Positions 43,044 to 53,759 of a stretch of DNA of 64,000 nt are shown here, piece after piece (the first letter of the stretch is position 1; each line of letters begins with the position of its first letter). The notes beneath the pieces were generated by a model. The model did no database searches, was not told the DNA's origin, and saw only the letters and a list, made by a program, of their open reading frames with translations. This DNA comes from Pseudomonas sp. G2-4 (lineage in GTDB: Bacteria; Pseudomonadota; Gammaproteobacteria; Pseudomonadales; Pseudomonadaceae). The stretch covers positions 930,001 to 994,000 of the forward strand of contig NZ_CP125957.1 in assembly GCF_030064125.1 (NCBI RefSeq), given 5' to 3'. The translations under genes and the position numbers were made by a program.

Positions 43044-43085
43044 GTAATTGCTACCCCGGCAAGGGATTGGTGAGCCAGTGAACGA

Positions 43086-43610
43086 TCAGCGCAAGCCGCG
43101 TTGGGTTTCGTCCAGCTCACGGATGTACTTGAAGATTTTTCGGCTCGAGGCCGGTGGCTTGTTCTGCGCCAACTCGTGCTGGGCCTGACGAATCAGGGAG
43201 CGCAATTGTTGGCGATCGGCCTCCGGGTAGTCGATGACGAATTTTTCCAGCACGCCGTCATCGCCTGCGATCAAGCGATCACGCCAGCGTTCCAGACCAT
43301 GGAAGCGTTCGTTGTACTGTCGGGTGGAGGCATCGAGTTGATCGAGCAGAACCAGAATGGCGGCCGTGTCCTGGTCGCGCATCAGTTTGCCGATGAATTG
43401 CAGGTGCCGTTTACGCGCGATATTCGCGGTGTGCTTGGGCGCATCGGCCAGGGCCCGGCGCATGGCGTCGGTCAAGGGCAGTTTGGCCAGCAAGTCAGGC
43501 TTGAGTGTTGTCAGGCGCTCGCCGAGGTCAACCAGAGCATGCAGCTCGCGTTTGACCTGGGATTTGCTTTTTTCACCCTCGTAGAGGGAGTCGTCGTAAG
43601 AATCAACCAT
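43086..43610 (-). CDS. darP: Ribosome biogenesis factor YjgA/DarP
   Basis: This 174-residue, highly charged helical protein belongs to the DUF615 family. YjgA (DarP) binds late 50S precursors and helps the peptidyl-transferase centre mature. The start at 43610 ([26 protein letters not shown]) is chosen because family proteins begin this way. Later blocks are [15 protein letters not shown] and [20 protein letters not shown]. It is divergent from pmbA across 152 bp and convergent with tldD, an arrangement widespread in gammaproteobacteria. Confidence 0.93.
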   Translation of the reverse strand: MVDSYDDSLYEGEKSKSQVKRELHALVDLGERLTTLKPDLLAKLPLTDAMRRALADAPKHTANIARKRHLQFIGKLMRDQDTAAILVLLDQLDASTRQYNERFHGLERWRDRLIAGDDGVLEKFVIDYPEADRQQLRSLIRQAQHELAQNKPPASSRKIFKYIRELDETQRGLR

Positions 43611-43762
43611 GGTGGCAGTCCGCAAAGAAACGCCGCCATGATAACCAGTCGGGGGCCGCTTGTCCGGCCCGGTCGCTCGATGGCCTCGGGTTTGTACGCA
43701 AAGTTGCGCAGGCACTGTTCGTACACGCCCTGACCGAAAACAGAATTTGAGTGGAGAACACC

Positions 43763-45109
43763 ATGAGTGCAGTTCAGAGCGTCGGCCCGCAAGCATTGCC
43801 GGCACTGCAGGAACAAGTCGAGCAGATCCTCGCCGAAGCCAAGCGCCAGGGCGCCAGTGCCTGCGAGGTGGCGGTGTCCCTGGAGCAGGGCCTGTCGACG
43901 TCGGTACGCCAGCGCGAGGTGGAAACCGTCGAATTCAACCGCGACCAGGGGTTCGGCATCACCTTGTACGCCGGCCAGCGCAAGGGTTCGGCCAGCACGT
44001 CGGCCAGCGGCCCTGACGCCATTCGCGAAACCGTCGCTGCGGCACTGGCAATTGCCAAGCACACCTCCGAAGACGAAGCCTCAGGCCTGGCCGATGCCGC
44101 GCTGATGTGCAAGGAATTGCGCGACTTCGACCTGTTCCACGCCTGGGATATCACCCCTGAACAGGCCATCGAGCAGGCACTGCGCTGCGAAGCGGCGGCG
44201 TTCGAGGCTGACAGTCGGATCAAGAACGCCGACGGCACCACCCTCAATACTCACCAGGGCTGCCGCGTCTACGGCAACAGCCACGGCTTTATCGGCGGTT
44301 ATGCTTCGACCCGTCACAGCCTCAGTTGCGTGATGATCGCGGAGGCCAACGGCCAGATGCAGCGCGATTACTGGTACGACGTGAGTCGCCAGGGCAATTT
44401 GTTGGCAGACCCGGCCAGCATCGGCCAGAAAGCCGCGCAGCGGGCGGCCAGCCGCCTGGGCGCCCGGCCGGTGCCGACCTGCGAGGTGCCGGTGCTGTTT
44501 GCAGCCGAGTTGGCCGGTGGCCTGTTCGGCAGCTTCCTGTCGGCAGTGTCCGGCGGCAACCTGTACCGCAAGTCGTCGTTCCTCGAAGGAGCGCTGGGCC
44601 AGAAGTTGTTCCCGGAGTGGATGACCATCGATGAACGTCCACACCTGATGCAAGCCATGGGCAGCTCGGCGTTCGACGGCGATGGCCTGGCCACCTACGC
44701 CAAGCCGTTTGTGGAAAACGGCGAGCTGGTGTCCTACATCCTCGGCACCTATTCGGGCCGCAAGCTCGGCATGCCGAGCACCGCCAATGCCGGCGGCGTG
44801 CATAACCTGTTCGTGACCCATGGCGAAGAAGACCAGGCTGCCTTGCTTCGGCGGATGGGGCGCGGCCTGCTGGTGACCGAACTGATGGGCCATGGCCTGA
44901 ACATGGTTACCGGGGACTATTCCCGTGGCGCGGCGGGGTTCTGGGTCGAAAATGGTGAGATTCAGTTCCCGGTCCAGGAAGTGACCATCGCCGGCAACAT
45001 GCGCGATATGTTCAAACAGATCGTGGCCGTGGGGAACGACCTGGAACTGCGCAGCAACATCCGCACCGGCTCGGTATTGATCGAGCGGATGACGGTGGCG
45101 GGTAGCTGA
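43763..45109 (+). CDS. pmbA: Metalloprotease PmbA (TldE)
   Basis: PmbA, 448 residues, is the partner of TldD and lacks the HExxxH zinc motif, as expected for TldE. Family blocks include [32 protein letters not shown]-like [20 protein letters not shown] and [29 protein letters not shown] lies six bases before the ATG at 43763. A strong intrinsic terminator follows the stop codon. Confidence 0.96.
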   Translation: MSAVQSVGPQALPALQEQVEQILAEAKRQGASACEVAVSLEQGLSTSVRQREVETVEFNRDQGFGITLYAGQRKGSASTSASGPDAIRETVAAALAIAKHTSEDEASGLADAALMCKELRDFDLFHAWDITPEQAIEQALRCEAAAFEADSRIKNADGTTLNTHQGCRVYGNSHGFIGGYASTRHSLSCVMIAEANGQMQRDYWYDVSRQGNLLADPASIGQKAAQRAASRLGARPVPTCEVPVLFAAELAGGLFGSFLSAVSGGNLYRKSSFLEGALGQKLFPEWMTIDERPHLMQAMGSSAFDGDGLATYAKPFVENGELVSYILGTYSGRKLGMPSTANAGGVHNLFVTHGEEDQAALLRRMGRGLLVTELMGHGLNMVTGDYSRGAAGFWVENGEIQFPVQEVTIAGNMRDMFKQIVAVGNDLELRSNIRTGSVLIERMTVAGS

Positions 45110-45128
45110 CCTTCAATCGCAGAAAAAA

Positions 45129-45162
45129 GGCGCGTCATCCTAGCGGGTGACGCGCCTTTTTT
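45129..45162 (+). terminator. Intrinsic terminator after pmbA
   Basis: GGCGCGTCA (45129-45137) and TGACGCGCC (45148-45156) form a 9-bp stem with a 10-base loop, followed by six Ts. An A-run precedes the left arm, so the element can work in both directions. Confidence 0.9.
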
Positions 45163-45207
45163 ATGTTCGCAGAACCCTGTTTGGACCGGGGGACATGGTG
45201 GACACCC

Positions 45208-45347
45208 TGTGGCGAGGGAGCTTGCTCCCGCTCGGCTGCGCAGCAGTCGCAAAAATATCACCATCACCATCACCATCAGCGAAGACATGAAGCCCCGATA
45301 AACAGGGCCTGCTTCGCAGCCCAGCGGGAGCAAGCTCCCTCGCCACG
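45208..45347. repeat. REP doublet with a short hexamer repeat inside (GTGGCGAGGGAGCTTGCTCC family)
   Basis: Inverted units enclose an interior that contains ATCACC repeated three times plus a near-copy (45257-45280). It lies between pmbA and fagA. Confidence 0.85.
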
Positions 45348-45394
45348 GTGAATTTTGTACGGGCTTACAGTTGTGTTGCTTCTTATTATCATCT

Positions 45395-45413
45395 AATAAT
45401 GAATCTCATTCGC
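45395..45413 (+). promoter_or_regulatory. Fur box upstream of fagA
   Basis: AATAATGAATCTCATTCGC matches the 19-bp Fur consensus GATAATGATAATCATTATC at 13 positions, including both ATAATG-type and TCATT cores. It lies 16 bp upstream of the fagA start and overlaps a possible -10 TAATAA (45394-45399), which follows TTGTGT by 17 bp. Iron-dependent repression of this operon is established in P. aeruginosa. Confidence 0.75.
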
Positions 45414-45429
45414 CGAGTGAGCCGCGGTC

Positions 45430-45825
45430 ATGAGTTCTGCCCTGCACGAGCAACCCTACCTTGAAAGCTGGCGCTGGATGAGTCGCCAGATCCGTTGTGC
45501 GATGAGTCCGGACGAGCCGCGGCTGATCGAGCATTACCTGGCCGAGGGCCGCTATCTGGCCTGCTGCACCGCCACTTCGCCCTGGATGATTTCCGAAACC
45601 GCGTTCCGCTTACTGCTCGACACCGCCGCCGACGTCGCGCTGCCGTGGCATTGGCGAAATATCTGCCTCGACCAAGCCTGGCGCCCATTACGCGACCTCG
45701 AACGCCAATCACTTTGCCGCTGCCGCCTCAAGCGCTGGCAGAGCCATGCCTGGGCGCTGGCGACCTGCGCCCTGGAACCTTCGATTCCTCTTATTGAACT
45801 GGTGCAAGGATCTCCCGATGAGTAA
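45430..45825 (+). CDS. fagA: FagA-like protein (Fur-associated gene A), first gene of the fumC-sodA operon
   Basis: This 131-residue protein is rich in tryptophan, arginine and cysteine (WRWMSRQIRC, CCTATSPWMIS, LPWHWRNICLD, LKRWQSHAW). It has no signal peptide or clear membrane segment. Its position before fumC, with orfX and sodA following, is that of FagA in P. aeruginosa (PA4471), an iron-repressed protein of unknown function. The stop codon overlaps the fumC start by eight bases. No good ribosome-binding site is seen before the ATG. The name is assigned mainly on gene order and the Fur box. Confidence 0.78.
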   Translation: MSSALHEQPYLESWRWMSRQIRCAMSPDEPRLIEHYLAEGRYLACCTATSPWMISETAFRLLLDTAADVALPWHWRNICLDQAWRPLRDLERQSLCRCRLKRWQSHAWALATCALEPSIPLIELVQGSPDE

Positions 45826-47194
45826 TACCCGTATCGAACGCGACAGCATGGGCGAACTGCAAGTCCCGGTGGACGCCCTCTACGGTGCGCAGACCCAGCG
45901 CGCTGTGGATAACTTCCCTGTCAGCGGCCAGCGCATGCCGGCGCAGTTCATTCGTGCCTTGATCCTGGCCAAGGCCGCCGCCGCTCGGGCCAACGTCGAA
46001 CTGGAACAAATCAGCGCAGCCCAGGGCAAGGCCATCGTCGACGCAGCCCAAGGGCTACTCGAAGGCCAATTCATGGACCATTTCCCGGTGGATATCTTCC
46101 AGACCGGTTCTGGCACCAGTTCCAACATGAACGCCAACGAAGTCATCGCCACGTTGGCCAGTCGTCTGCTGGGGGAAACGATCAATCCGAACGATCACGT
46201 CAATTGCGGCCAGAGCAGCAACGACATCATCCCCACCAGCATTCACGTCAGTGCGGCGCTGGCCTTGCATGAGCAACTGCTGCCGGCGCTGCTGCACCTG
46301 GTGCAGGTGATCGAGCGCAAGGCCGTAGAGGTGCACCCGTTCATCAAGACCGGCCGCACTCATTTGATGGATGCCATGCCGGTGCGCTTGAGCCAGGTGC
46401 TCGAGGGCTGGGCGCAGCAGCTCAAGGCCAATATCGGCCATTTGCAGGACCTGCTGCCGAGCCTGCAATCCCTGGCTCAGGGCGGTACGGCAGTCGGCAC
46501 CGGGGTCAACGCCCATCCCCGGTTCGCTGAGCTGTTCAGTCAACAACTGACGCAACTGACCCAGGTGCAATTTACCCCGGGCAAGAATCTGTTCGCGCTG
46601 ATCGGCTCCCAGGACACCGCCGTGGCGGTTTCTGGACAGCTCAAGACCACGGCGGTGTCGCTGATGAAAATCGCCAACGACCTGCGCTGGATGAACTCCG
46701 GTCCGCTGGCGGGCTTGGGAGAGATCGAGCTTGAAGGCCTGCAGCCGGGCTCCTCGATCATGCCCGGCAAGGTCAATCCGGTCATTCCTGAAGCCACTGC
46801 GATGGTCGCGGCCCAGGTGATCGGCAACGACACCGTGATCACCATCGCCGGTCAATCGGGCAACTTCGAATTGAACGTGATGTTGCCGATCATCGCCCAG
46901 AATCTGCTGAGCAGCATCGCCCTGATGTCCACTGCCAGTCGCTTGCTGGCTGACAAGGCCATCGCGACCTTCAAGGTCAACGAGGCCAGGCTCAAGGAAG
47001 CGTTGTCGCGCAACCCGATCCTGGTCACGGCGCTGAACCCGATCATCGGTTACCAAAAAGCCGCTGAAATTGCCAAGAAGGCCTATCAGCAAGGTCGCCC
47101 GGTCATCGATGTCGCCCTGGAACACACCGACCTGACGCGCAGTGAGCTTGAGGTCCTGCTGGACCCGGAAAAGCTCACCGCCGGCGGCGTGTAA
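45818..47194 (+). CDS. fumC: Class II fumarate hydratase (iron-independent)
   Basis: FumC, 458 residues, interconverts fumarate and malate without an iron-sulphur cluster. The start at 45818 has AAGGA seven bases upstream. Family signatures are RIERDSMGELQVPVDALYGAQTQRAVDNF, TGSGTSSNMNANEV, GRTHLMDAMPV and the substrate loop GSSIMPGKVNP. In an iron-repressed operon it replaces the iron-dependent fumarase when iron is scarce. It overlaps fagA and precedes orfX by 26 bp. Confidence 0.96.
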   Translation: MSNTRIERDSMGELQVPVDALYGAQTQRAVDNFPVSGQRMPAQFIRALILAKAAAARANVELEQISAAQGKAIVDAAQGLLEGQFMDHFPVDIFQTGSGTSSNMNANEVIATLASRLLGETINPNDHVNCGQSSNDIIPTSIHVSAALALHEQLLPALLHLVQVIERKAVEVHPFIKTGRTHLMDAMPVRLSQVLEGWAQQLKANIGHLQDLLPSLQSLAQGGTAVGTGVNAHPRFAELFSQQLTQLTQVQFTPGKNLFALIGSQDTAVAVSGQLKTTAVSLMKIANDLRWMNSGPLAGLGEIELEGLQPGSSIMPGKVNPVIPEATAMVAAQVIGNDTVITIAGQSGNFELNVMLPIIAQNLLSSIALMSTASRLLADKAIATFKVNEARLKEALSRNPILVTALNPIIGYQKAAEIAKKAYQQGRPVIDVALEHTDLTRSELEVLLDPEKLTAGGV

Positions 47195-47220
47195 CCCGAC
47201 ACCGCTGTGGAGGATTCACC

Positions 47221-47661
47221 ATGGAACATTGGAAACGCACGATCGAACGGGCCAATCGCTGTTTCATGCTAGGTGAACTGGTGGACGCCCGCGAAGCCTA
47301 TCTGCAAGCGTTGGCCCTGGCCCAAGTGCTGTTTGAGCGCTGGGCAGATGCCGACGAAGCCGTGGCCGCCTGCGTCGTCTCCCATCACAACCTGGCGGAT
47401 CTGCACTTGCGCCTGAATCAACCGGAGGAGAGCGTCGAGTACCTCTGCGCCATCCACCAACGGTTGTTGCAGACCCTGCAGGACGAGCGCATGGCACCGG
47501 CCCTGCGCGCTGCGGCGTTGCGTCAGAGCCACAAGACCTATGTCGAGCTGCTGAATTTCATCAGCGAGCACGGTGAATACCCTCGCACGCAGCGCTTGTT
47601 GCACTGCAATGCCGCTTCGCCCCGGCAGCGCAACGCCCCTGTTCATTACGGAGTTCATTGA
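47221..47661 (+). CDS. OrfX-like protein of the fumC-sodA operon
   Basis: This 146-residue, all-helical protein has TPR-like repeats ([49 protein letters not shown]) and no signal peptide. It corresponds by position to orfX (PA4469) of the P. aeruginosa fagA-fumC-orfX-sodA operon, whose function is not known. GGAGG lies seven bases before the ATG. It ends two bases before the sodA start. A TPR-like fold suggests protein binding, but no partner can be named. Confidence 0.82.
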   Translation: MEHWKRTIERANRCFMLGELVDAREAYLQALALAQVLFERWADADEAVAACVVSHHNLADLHLRLNQPEESVEYLCAIHQRLLQTLQDERMAPALRAAALRQSHKTYVELLNFISEHGEYPRTQRLLHCNAASPRQRNAPVHYGVH

Positions 47662-47663
47662 AA

Positions 47664-48275
47664 ATGGCTTTTACCTTGCCTGCATTGCCCTACGCCTACG
47701 ACGCCCTGGAACCGCACATCGATGCGCAAACCATGGAGATCCACTACACCAAGCATCACCAGACCTACATAAACAACCTAAACGCTGCGGTGGACGGCAC
47801 CGAATACGCCGAATGGCCCGTCGAAAAACTGGTATCCAGCGTTGAACAATTGCCGCAAAGCCTCAAGGCCGCAGTGATCAACCAGGGCGGTGGCCATGCC
47901 AACCATTCGTTGTTCTGGGAAGTCATGGCGCCCCACGGCGGGGGCCAACCCGAGGGTGCCCTGGCCGCCGCGATCGAGGCGCAATTGGGCGGCCTTGAGC
48001 GGTTCAAGGAGGCGTTCACCAAAGCGGCGCTGACCCGTTTCGGCAGCGGTTGGGCCTGGTTGAGCGTGACCCCGCAAAAGACACTGGTGGTGGAAAGCAG
48101 CGGCAACCAGGACAGCCCGTTGATGAACGGTCATACGCCAATTCTTGGCCTGGACGTCTGGGAGCACGCTTATTACCTGCTGTACCAGAACCGTCGGCCT
48201 GAATACATCAACGCGTTCTACAACGTGATCAATTGGCCGGAAGTCGCACGCCGTTACCAGGCTGCGCTGGCCTGA
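47664..48275 (+). CDS. sodA: Manganese superoxide dismutase
   Basis: This is a 203-residue superoxide dismutase. The metal ligands are H27, H82 ([10 protein letters not shown]), D165 and H169 ([10 protein letters not shown]). The block [10 protein letters not shown] is of the manganese type, with the glutamine that tunes the metal; iron enzymes differ here. Its place behind a Fur box fits a manganese enzyme made when iron is low. The start is ATG 47664, three bases after the orfX stop, with GGAG ten bases upstream. Confidence 0.96.
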   Translation: MAFTLPALPYAYDALEPHIDAQTMEIHYTKHHQTYINNLNAAVDGTEYAEWPVEKLVSSVEQLPQSLKAAVINQGGGHANHSLFWEVMAPHGGGQPEGALAAAIEAQLGGLERFKEAFTKAALTRFGSGWAWLSVTPQKTLVVESSGNQDSPLMNGHTPILGLDVWEHAYYLLYQNRRPEYINAFYNVINWPEVARRYQAALA

Positions 48276-48303
48276 GTGCCTTATAAACAATCCAAGGCTG
48301 ACT

Positions 48304-49194
48304 ATGGATACTGAAACTCTGGCGATAGGGAGCGGGCGGATGTTCCGCTACGCCTTGGGATCGCTGTTGCTGTTGGCCGGGATGACACTGCTGGTGGCTC
48401 AGGGCCTGGCGTGGCTCGACCTGGAGCCGAAACTGTTGCGTGCGCTGCAGGGCGGTGGGCTTTGCGCCTTGGGTACGGCGTTGGGGGCCGTGCCGGTGCT
48501 GGTTATCCGGCGCATGCCCCAGGCCGTGAGCGATTCGTTGCTGGGCTTCGGTGCCGGCGTGATGCTGGCCGCCACGGCGTTTTCGCTGATCGTACCGGGC
48601 ATTGCCGCGGCCGAACAGCTGGGACTCACGCCTTGGGCAGCCAGTGGCCTGATCAGCTTCGGCATCCTGCTAGGGGCCTTCGGGCTGTATCTGGTGGACC
48701 GCAAAGTGTCAGCCAGCCCCGCAAGGCTGATAGAGGCGCCCGGACGTCCGGTCATCGCGCCGCGGATCTGGTTGTTCGTGTTTGCCATCGTGGCCCACAA
48801 CATTCCCGAAGGGATGGCTGTCGGCGTGTCGGCGGGTGGTGGCATGCCCGATGCCGACAGCCTGGCGATGGGGATCGCCTTGCAGGATGTACCGGAAGGA
48901 CTGGTGATCGCGCTGGTGCTGGCCGCGGCTGGGATGTCGCGGATCAAGGCCTTCCTGATTGGCGCCGCGTCAGGGTTGGTCGAGCCAGTGTTCGCGCTGT
49001 TGTGCGCCTGGTTGGTCAGCCTTGCCGAGATGCTGCTGCCCCTGGGGCTGGCGCTGGCGGCCGGGGCGATGTTGCTGGTGGTGACTCATGAGGTCATTCC
49101 CGAATCGCGCCGCAATGGCCACGACAAACTGGCGAGCCTGGGATTGCTGGTGGGGTTTTGTCTGATGATGGTGATGGATACGGCGTTGGCGTGA
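48304..49194 (+). CDS. ZIP-family divalent metal transporter
   Basis: This 296-residue inner-membrane protein has about eight hydrophobic segments. The ZIP metal-site motifs are VAHNIPEGMAVG in one helix and ALQDVPEGLVIAL in the next. It lies 28 bp after sodA on the same strand, so it may be co-transcribed and could import manganese for SodA (inference). Zinc, iron or broad specificity is equally possible within the family. Confidence 0.85.
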   Translation: MDTETLAIGSGRMFRYALGSLLLLAGMTLLVAQGLAWLDLEPKLLRALQGGGLCALGTALGAVPVLVIRRMPQAVSDSLLGFGAGVMLAATAFSLIVPGIAAAEQLGLTPWAASGLISFGILLGAFGLYLVDRKVSASPARLIEAPGRPVIAPRIWLFVFAIVAHNIPEGMAVGVSAGGGMPDADSLAMGIALQDVPEGLVIALVLAAAGMSRIKAFLIGAASGLVEPVFALLCAWLVSLAEMLLPLGLALAAGAMLLVVTHEVIPESRRNGHDKLASLGLLVGFCLMMVMDTALA

Positions 49195-49214
49195 CGCAAT
49201 GCCTTCAATGCTTT

Positions 49215-49332
49215 TGTGGCGAGGGAGCTTGCTCCCGCTGGTCTGCGAAGCAGACCTTCTTGCTTGCGGGCTATATAGCGACATAGCGACGACTGCTTCG
49301 CAGCCGAGCGGGAGCAAGCTCCCTCGCCACGG
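49215..49332. repeat. REP doublet (GTGGCGAGGGAGCTTGCTCC family)
   Basis: Inverted units lie between the convergent ZIP transporter and ptsO genes; the interior contains CTATATAGCGACATAGCGAC. Confidence 0.85.
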
Positions 49333-49362
49333 GTGTGAGCCATGTCCCCGGACCAAACAGGG

Positions 49363-49638
49363 TTATTCGCCTTCGTCGAAGTATCTGTTGATCAGGTCCA
49401 CCAGGGCATCCATCGCTTCCTGCGCTTGGTCACCTTCAGTTTGCAGATGGATCTTGGTGCCCTTGCCGGCTGCGAGCATCATCATCGCCATGATGCTTTT
49501 ACCGTCGACCAAAGACTCCGGCGTGCGACCGACCCGGATGGTGGTTTCCTTGAATTGACCCGCAATCCCGACGAACTTGGCCGACGCACGGGCATGCAAG
49601 CCCAGCTTGTTGATGATTTCAATTTCCCGAGCAGGCAT
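49363..49638 (-). CDS. ptsO: Nitrogen PTS phosphocarrier NPr (HPr family)
   Basis: NPr, 91 residues, receives phosphate from PtsP (EI-Ntr) on H15 (KLGLHARASAK) and passes it to PtsN. The regulatory serine region appears as LVDGKSIMAMMMLAAGKGT. It is the last gene of the rpoN-hpf-ptsN-rapZ-ptsO cluster. The length and motifs are normal for the family. Confidence 0.95.
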   Translation of the reverse strand: MPAREIEIINKLGLHARASAKFVGIAGQFKETTIRVGRTPESLVDGKSIMAMMMLAAGKGTKIHLQTEGDQAQEAMDALVDLINRYFDEGE

Positions 49639-49653
49639 CGCGATGTGAATCCT

Positions 49654-50511
49654 TTAGCTGAGGTCGCGGTGGCGAACCTGGACGTTCTTCAGGGATTGCT
49701 GCAGAAGCTGACCCAGGCGTTCGGTCAGGTAGACAGAGCGGTGGTGACCACCGGTGCAGCCGATGGCAATCGTGACATAGGCACGGTTGCTCGCGGCAAA
49801 GCGGGGCAGCCATTTGAGCAGGTAGCTGGAGATATCCTGGTACATGTCCTCGACATCCGGCTGGGCGGCCAGGTAGTCGATCACCGGCTGGTCGAGCCCG
49901 GATTGCTCTCGCAATTCCGGTTTCCAATAAGGGTTGGGCAGGCAGCGCACGTCGAACACCAGGTCGGCGTCCACCGGCATGCCACGCTTGAAACCGAACG
50001 ACTCCACCAGGAACGCGGTGCCTGGCTCCGGCTGGTTCAGCAGGCGCAACTTGATGGTGTCGCGTAGCTGATACAGGTTCAGGTTCGTGGTGTTGACTTT
50101 CAGGTCCGCCAAGTCGGCAATCGGGCTCAGCAGTTGGCTTTCGTCCTGGATGGCCTCTGCCAGGGAGCGGCTGGCGTTGCTCAGCGGATGGCGTCGACGG
50201 GTTTCGGAAAAGCGCTTGAGCAGTGTCTCTTCATCGGCATCGAGGTACAGCACATCGCATTGGATATGGCGGCTGCGTACTTCCTCGAGCAATTCTGGAA
50301 AGCGCGACAGATGGCTCGGCAGGTTGCGTGCATCGATGGACACCGCCACCAGCGGTTGCGCCAGCTCAGTGTGGATCAGGGCGCGTTCGGCCAGCTCCGG
50401 CAGCAGGCCGGCCGGAAGGTTATCGATGCAATAGTAGCCGCTGTCCTCAAGCACATTGAGCGCCGTGCTTTTACCGGAGCCGGAGCGGCCACTGACAATG
50501 ATCATGCGCAT
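49654..50511 (-). CDS. rapZ: RNase adapter protein RapZ
   Basis: RapZ, 285 residues, is a nucleotide-binding protein. Walker A is GRSGSGKST (8-16) at the extreme N-terminus, followed by [15 protein letters not shown]. The C-terminal domain contains [18 protein letters not shown]. In enterics RapZ guides RNase E to the GlmZ small RNA to control amino-sugar synthesis; in Pseudomonas its target is less clear. It lies two bases after ptsN and 15 bases before ptsO. Confidence 0.94.
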   Translation of the reverse strand: MRMIIVSGRSGSGKSTALNVLEDSGYYCIDNLPAGLLPELAERALIHTELAQPLVAVSIDARNLPSHLSRFPELLEEVRSRHIQCDVLYLDADEETLLKRFSETRRRHPLSNASRSLAEAIQDESQLLSPIADLADLKVNTTNLNLYQLRDTIKLRLLNQPEPGTAFLVESFGFKRGMPVDADLVFDVRCLPNPYWKPELREQSGLDQPVIDYLAAQPDVEDMYQDISSYLLKWLPRFAASNRAYVTIAIGCTGGHHRSVYLTERLGQLLQQSLKNVQVRHRDLS

Positions 50512-50513
50512 GT

Positions 50514-50978
50514 TTAATGACCGTTCTGTTCGTCCACGACAACCTGATACAAGGCTTCGTTGCTCGGTGCGCTGCGCAGTTTTTCGCGCACTTCCTTGCG
50601 GTCCAGCATGCTGGCAATCTGGCGCAGCAGCTCAAGGTGCGCATCGGTGGCCGCTTCCGGAACCAGCAGTACGAACAGCAGGTCGACCGGTGCGCCGTCG
50701 ATGGCGTCGAAATCTATGGCGGCTTCAAGGTGCAACAGCGCGCTGATTGGCGCGGAACACCCCTTGAGGCGGCAGTGAGGAATGGCGATGCCGTTGCCAA
50801 AACCGGTGGAACCGAGTTTTTCACGGGCAACCAGGGCCTCGAAGACGTCCTGCATTTCCAGATCCGGCACTTCGCGGTGGATCAGGTTGGCGATTTGTTC
50901 GAGGGCTTTCTTTTTACTGCCGCCCGGCGCGTTCACTTGGGAACGGCCGGGGGTCAGGATGGATTCTAGTCGGATCAT
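50514..50978 (-). CDS. ptsN: Nitrogen PTS EIIA protein PtsN
   Basis: PtsN, 154 residues, is the EIIA-Ntr regulatory protein, phosphorylated on the histidine in GIAIPHCRL. Other blocks are [12 protein letters not shown] and [23 protein letters not shown]. It influences potassium transport, carbon storage and sigma-54 functions in Pseudomonas, depending on its phosphorylation state. It lies 12 bases from the following gene of the cluster (hpf is upstream). Confidence 0.95.
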   Translation of the reverse strand: MIRLESILTPGRSQVNAPGGSKKKALEQIANLIHREVPDLEMQDVFEALVAREKLGSTGFGNGIAIPHCRLKGCSAPISALLHLEAAIDFDAIDGAPVDLLFVLLVPEAATDAHLELLRQIASMLDRKEVREKLRSAPSNEALYQVVVDEQNGH

Positions 50979-50990
50979 GGATTGGGGGGG

Positions 50991-51299
50991 TTAACGACCG
51001 GTTGCGCCCTGGAGGAGGCTCTGGGTCTTTTCCTTATGCTTTTTAAGTTGGCGATCCAGCTTGTCGGTCAGCAGGTCAATCGCGGCATACATGTCTGAAT
51101 GCTCCGCGTTGGCGACCACTTCTCCGCCGGGGATATGCAGCGTGGCTTCGATTTTCTGCAGCAGCTTCTCGACGGTCATCGTGACTTGCACATTGGTGAT
51201 CTTGTCGAAATGCCTCTCCAATCGGTCGAGTTTTTCGCCGATATAGGTGCGCAGGGGTTCGGTCACTTCCAGTTGGTGTCCACTGATGTTGACTTGCAT
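50991..51299 (-). CDS. hpf: Short ribosome hibernation-promoting factor HPF
   Basis: This 102-residue protein of the HPF/YfiA family binds the 30S subunit and helps form inactive 100S ribosomes in stationary phase. The start at 51299 (MQVNISGHQLEVTEPLRTYIGEKL) has AAGGAG eight bases upstream; an in-frame extension lacks such a site. The block HIPGGEVVANAEHSDMYAAIDLLTDKLDRQLKKHKEK is typical. It follows rpoN by 76 bp, as in most gammaproteobacteria. Confidence 0.94.
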   Translation of the reverse strand: MQVNISGHQLEVTEPLRTYIGEKLDRLERHFDKITNVQVTMTVEKLLQKIEATLHIPGGEVVANAEHSDMYAAIDLLTDKLDRQLKKHKEKTQSLLQGATGR

Positions 51300-51375
51300 A
51301 CAGCTTCTCCTTCGTTGCCAGTGCATAAAGCGGCAGGCAGAAATGCCTGCCACTGGAACGCTGTGGCGTGGCCTG

Positions 51376-52869
51376 TTACATCAACCGCTTGCGTTCGCTC
51401 GAAGGTGCGATCCCAAGGGATTCGCGATATTTTGCGACGGTACGGCGGGCCACCTGAATGCCTTGTGCCTCCAGTAAACCAGCGATCTTGCTGTCACTCA
51501 ACGGCTTTTTCTGATTTTCCGCCGCCACCAGTTTTTTGATGATCGCGCGGATGGCCGTGGACGAGCATTCGCCGCCTTCGGAGGTGCTGACGTGGCTGGA
51601 GAAAAAGTATTTCAATTCATAGATACCCCTTGGGGTATGCATGAACTTCTGGGTGGTTACCCGGGAAATCGTCGACTCGTGCATGCCCACCGCCTCGGCG
51701 ATGTCATGCAGGACCAGCGGTTTCATCGCTTCGTCGCCGTACTCCAGGAAGCCACGCTGATGCTCGACGATCTGGGTGGCGACTTTCATCAGGGTTTCGT
51801 TGCGGCTTTGCAGGCTCTTGATGAACCAGCGCGCTTCCTGCAACTGGTTGCGCATGAAAGTGTTGTCGGCGCTGGTGTCGGCGCGCCTGACGAACCCGGC
51901 GTACTGGGCGTTGACCCGCAGCTTGGGCACTGACTCCTGGTTGAGTTCCACCAGCCAGCGATCGTTGTGTTTGCGCACGATCACGTCAGGGACCACGTAT
52001 TCGGGTTCGGTGGACTCGATCTGCGAGCCAGGGCGCGGGTTGAGACTTTGGACCAGTTCGATCACCTGGCGCAGCTCATCTTCCTTGAGTTTCATGCGGC
52101 GCATCAGTTGGCTGTAGTCGCGCCCGCCCAGCAGATCGATGTAGTCGGTGACCAGTCGCTTGGCTTCGGCCAGCCAGGGCGTCTTGGCGGATAACTGGCG
52201 CAGTTGCAGCAGCAGGCATTCGCCCAGGTTGCGGGCGCCGATGCCGGCCGGTTCGAATTGCTGGATGCGGTGCAGGACGGCTTCGATCTCGTCCAGCTCG
52301 ATGTCCAGCTCGGGGTCGAAGGCTTCGAGGATTTCCTCGAGGGTCTCGTCCAGGTAGCCCTGATTGTTGATGCAATCGATCAAGGTCACTGCGATCAGGC
52401 GATCGGTATCGGACATCGGCGCCAGGTTCAGCTGCCACAGCAGGTGGCTTTGCAGGCTCTCGCCGACGGAGGTGCGGGTGGTGAAGTCCCACTCGTCGTC
52501 ATCGCTGCTCGGAAGGTTGCTGGCGCTGGTCTGGTAGACGTCTTCCCAGGCGGTGTCCACGGGCAGGTCGTTGGGGATGCGTTCGTTCCATTCACCATCC
52601 TCAAGGTTATCCACCGTCGGGGCGGCTTCCTGGTAGGAGGGTTCCGGGATTTCGGTATTGGTTTTCTGCTCGACGTTGTCGGCCAGCGGATCGGTGTTGT
52701 CGAAGTCGTCGCCTTCTTCCTGGCGTTCGAGCATCGGATTGGACTCCAGGGCCTCCTGGATTTCCTGTTGCAGGTCCAGGGTCGACAATTGGAGCAGGCG
52801 GATGGCCTGTTGCAGCTGAGGTGTCATCGTCAGCTGCTGGCCCATTCTCAAGACTAGCGATGGTTTCAT
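51376..52869 (-). CDS. rpoN: RNA polymerase sigma-54 factor
   Basis: RpoN, 497 residues, directs transcription from -24/-12 promoters with AAA+ activators. The glutamine-rich region I ([29 protein letters not shown]) is followed by an acidic region II (about 50-120). Then come the core-binding region and the C-terminal RpoN box [15 protein letters not shown], which contacts the -24 element. The length is standard for Pseudomonas. It follows lptB by 164 bp, leaving room for its own promoter, though I could not place one. Confidence 0.97.
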   Translation of the reverse strand: MKPSLVLRMGQQLTMTPQLQQAIRLLQLSTLDLQQEIQEALESNPMLERQEEGDDFDNTDPLADNVEQKTNTEIPEPSYQEAAPTVDNLEDGEWNERIPNDLPVDTAWEDVYQTSASNLPSSDDDEWDFTTRTSVGESLQSHLLWQLNLAPMSDTDRLIAVTLIDCINNQGYLDETLEEILEAFDPELDIELDEIEAVLHRIQQFEPAGIGARNLGECLLLQLRQLSAKTPWLAEAKRLVTDYIDLLGGRDYSQLMRRMKLKEDELRQVIELVQSLNPRPGSQIESTEPEYVVPDVIVRKHNDRWLVELNQESVPKLRVNAQYAGFVRRADTSADNTFMRNQLQEARWFIKSLQSRNETLMKVATQIVEHQRGFLEYGDEAMKPLVLHDIAEAVGMHESTISRVTTQKFMHTPRGIYELKYFFSSHVSTSEGGECSSTAIRAIIKKLVAAENQKKPLSDSKIAGLLEAQGIQVARRTVAKYRESLGIAPSSERKRLM

Positions 52870-53033
52870 GGCAGGGGCTTAACACCTTATTCGCCGGCGC
52901 ACATGCGCCATCCACTACAGGGCGCCGAAGCGCCAAACTTAAGCAAATTATATGCCTGAAACTGAAGTGTTTGCCTAGGGCACCGCCATAATAAAATTAG
53001 CGGCACCCGAGCGATTGACCAGACACTTTGCGC

Positions 53034-53758
<725 letters not shown>

Positions 53759-53759
<1 letters not shown>

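Noticed and set aside
45256-45280. Six consecutive histidine codons in one frame, resembling an engineered tag
   Set aside because: They come from an ATCACC hexamer repeat inside a REP doublet; there is no gene around them and no vector sequence.
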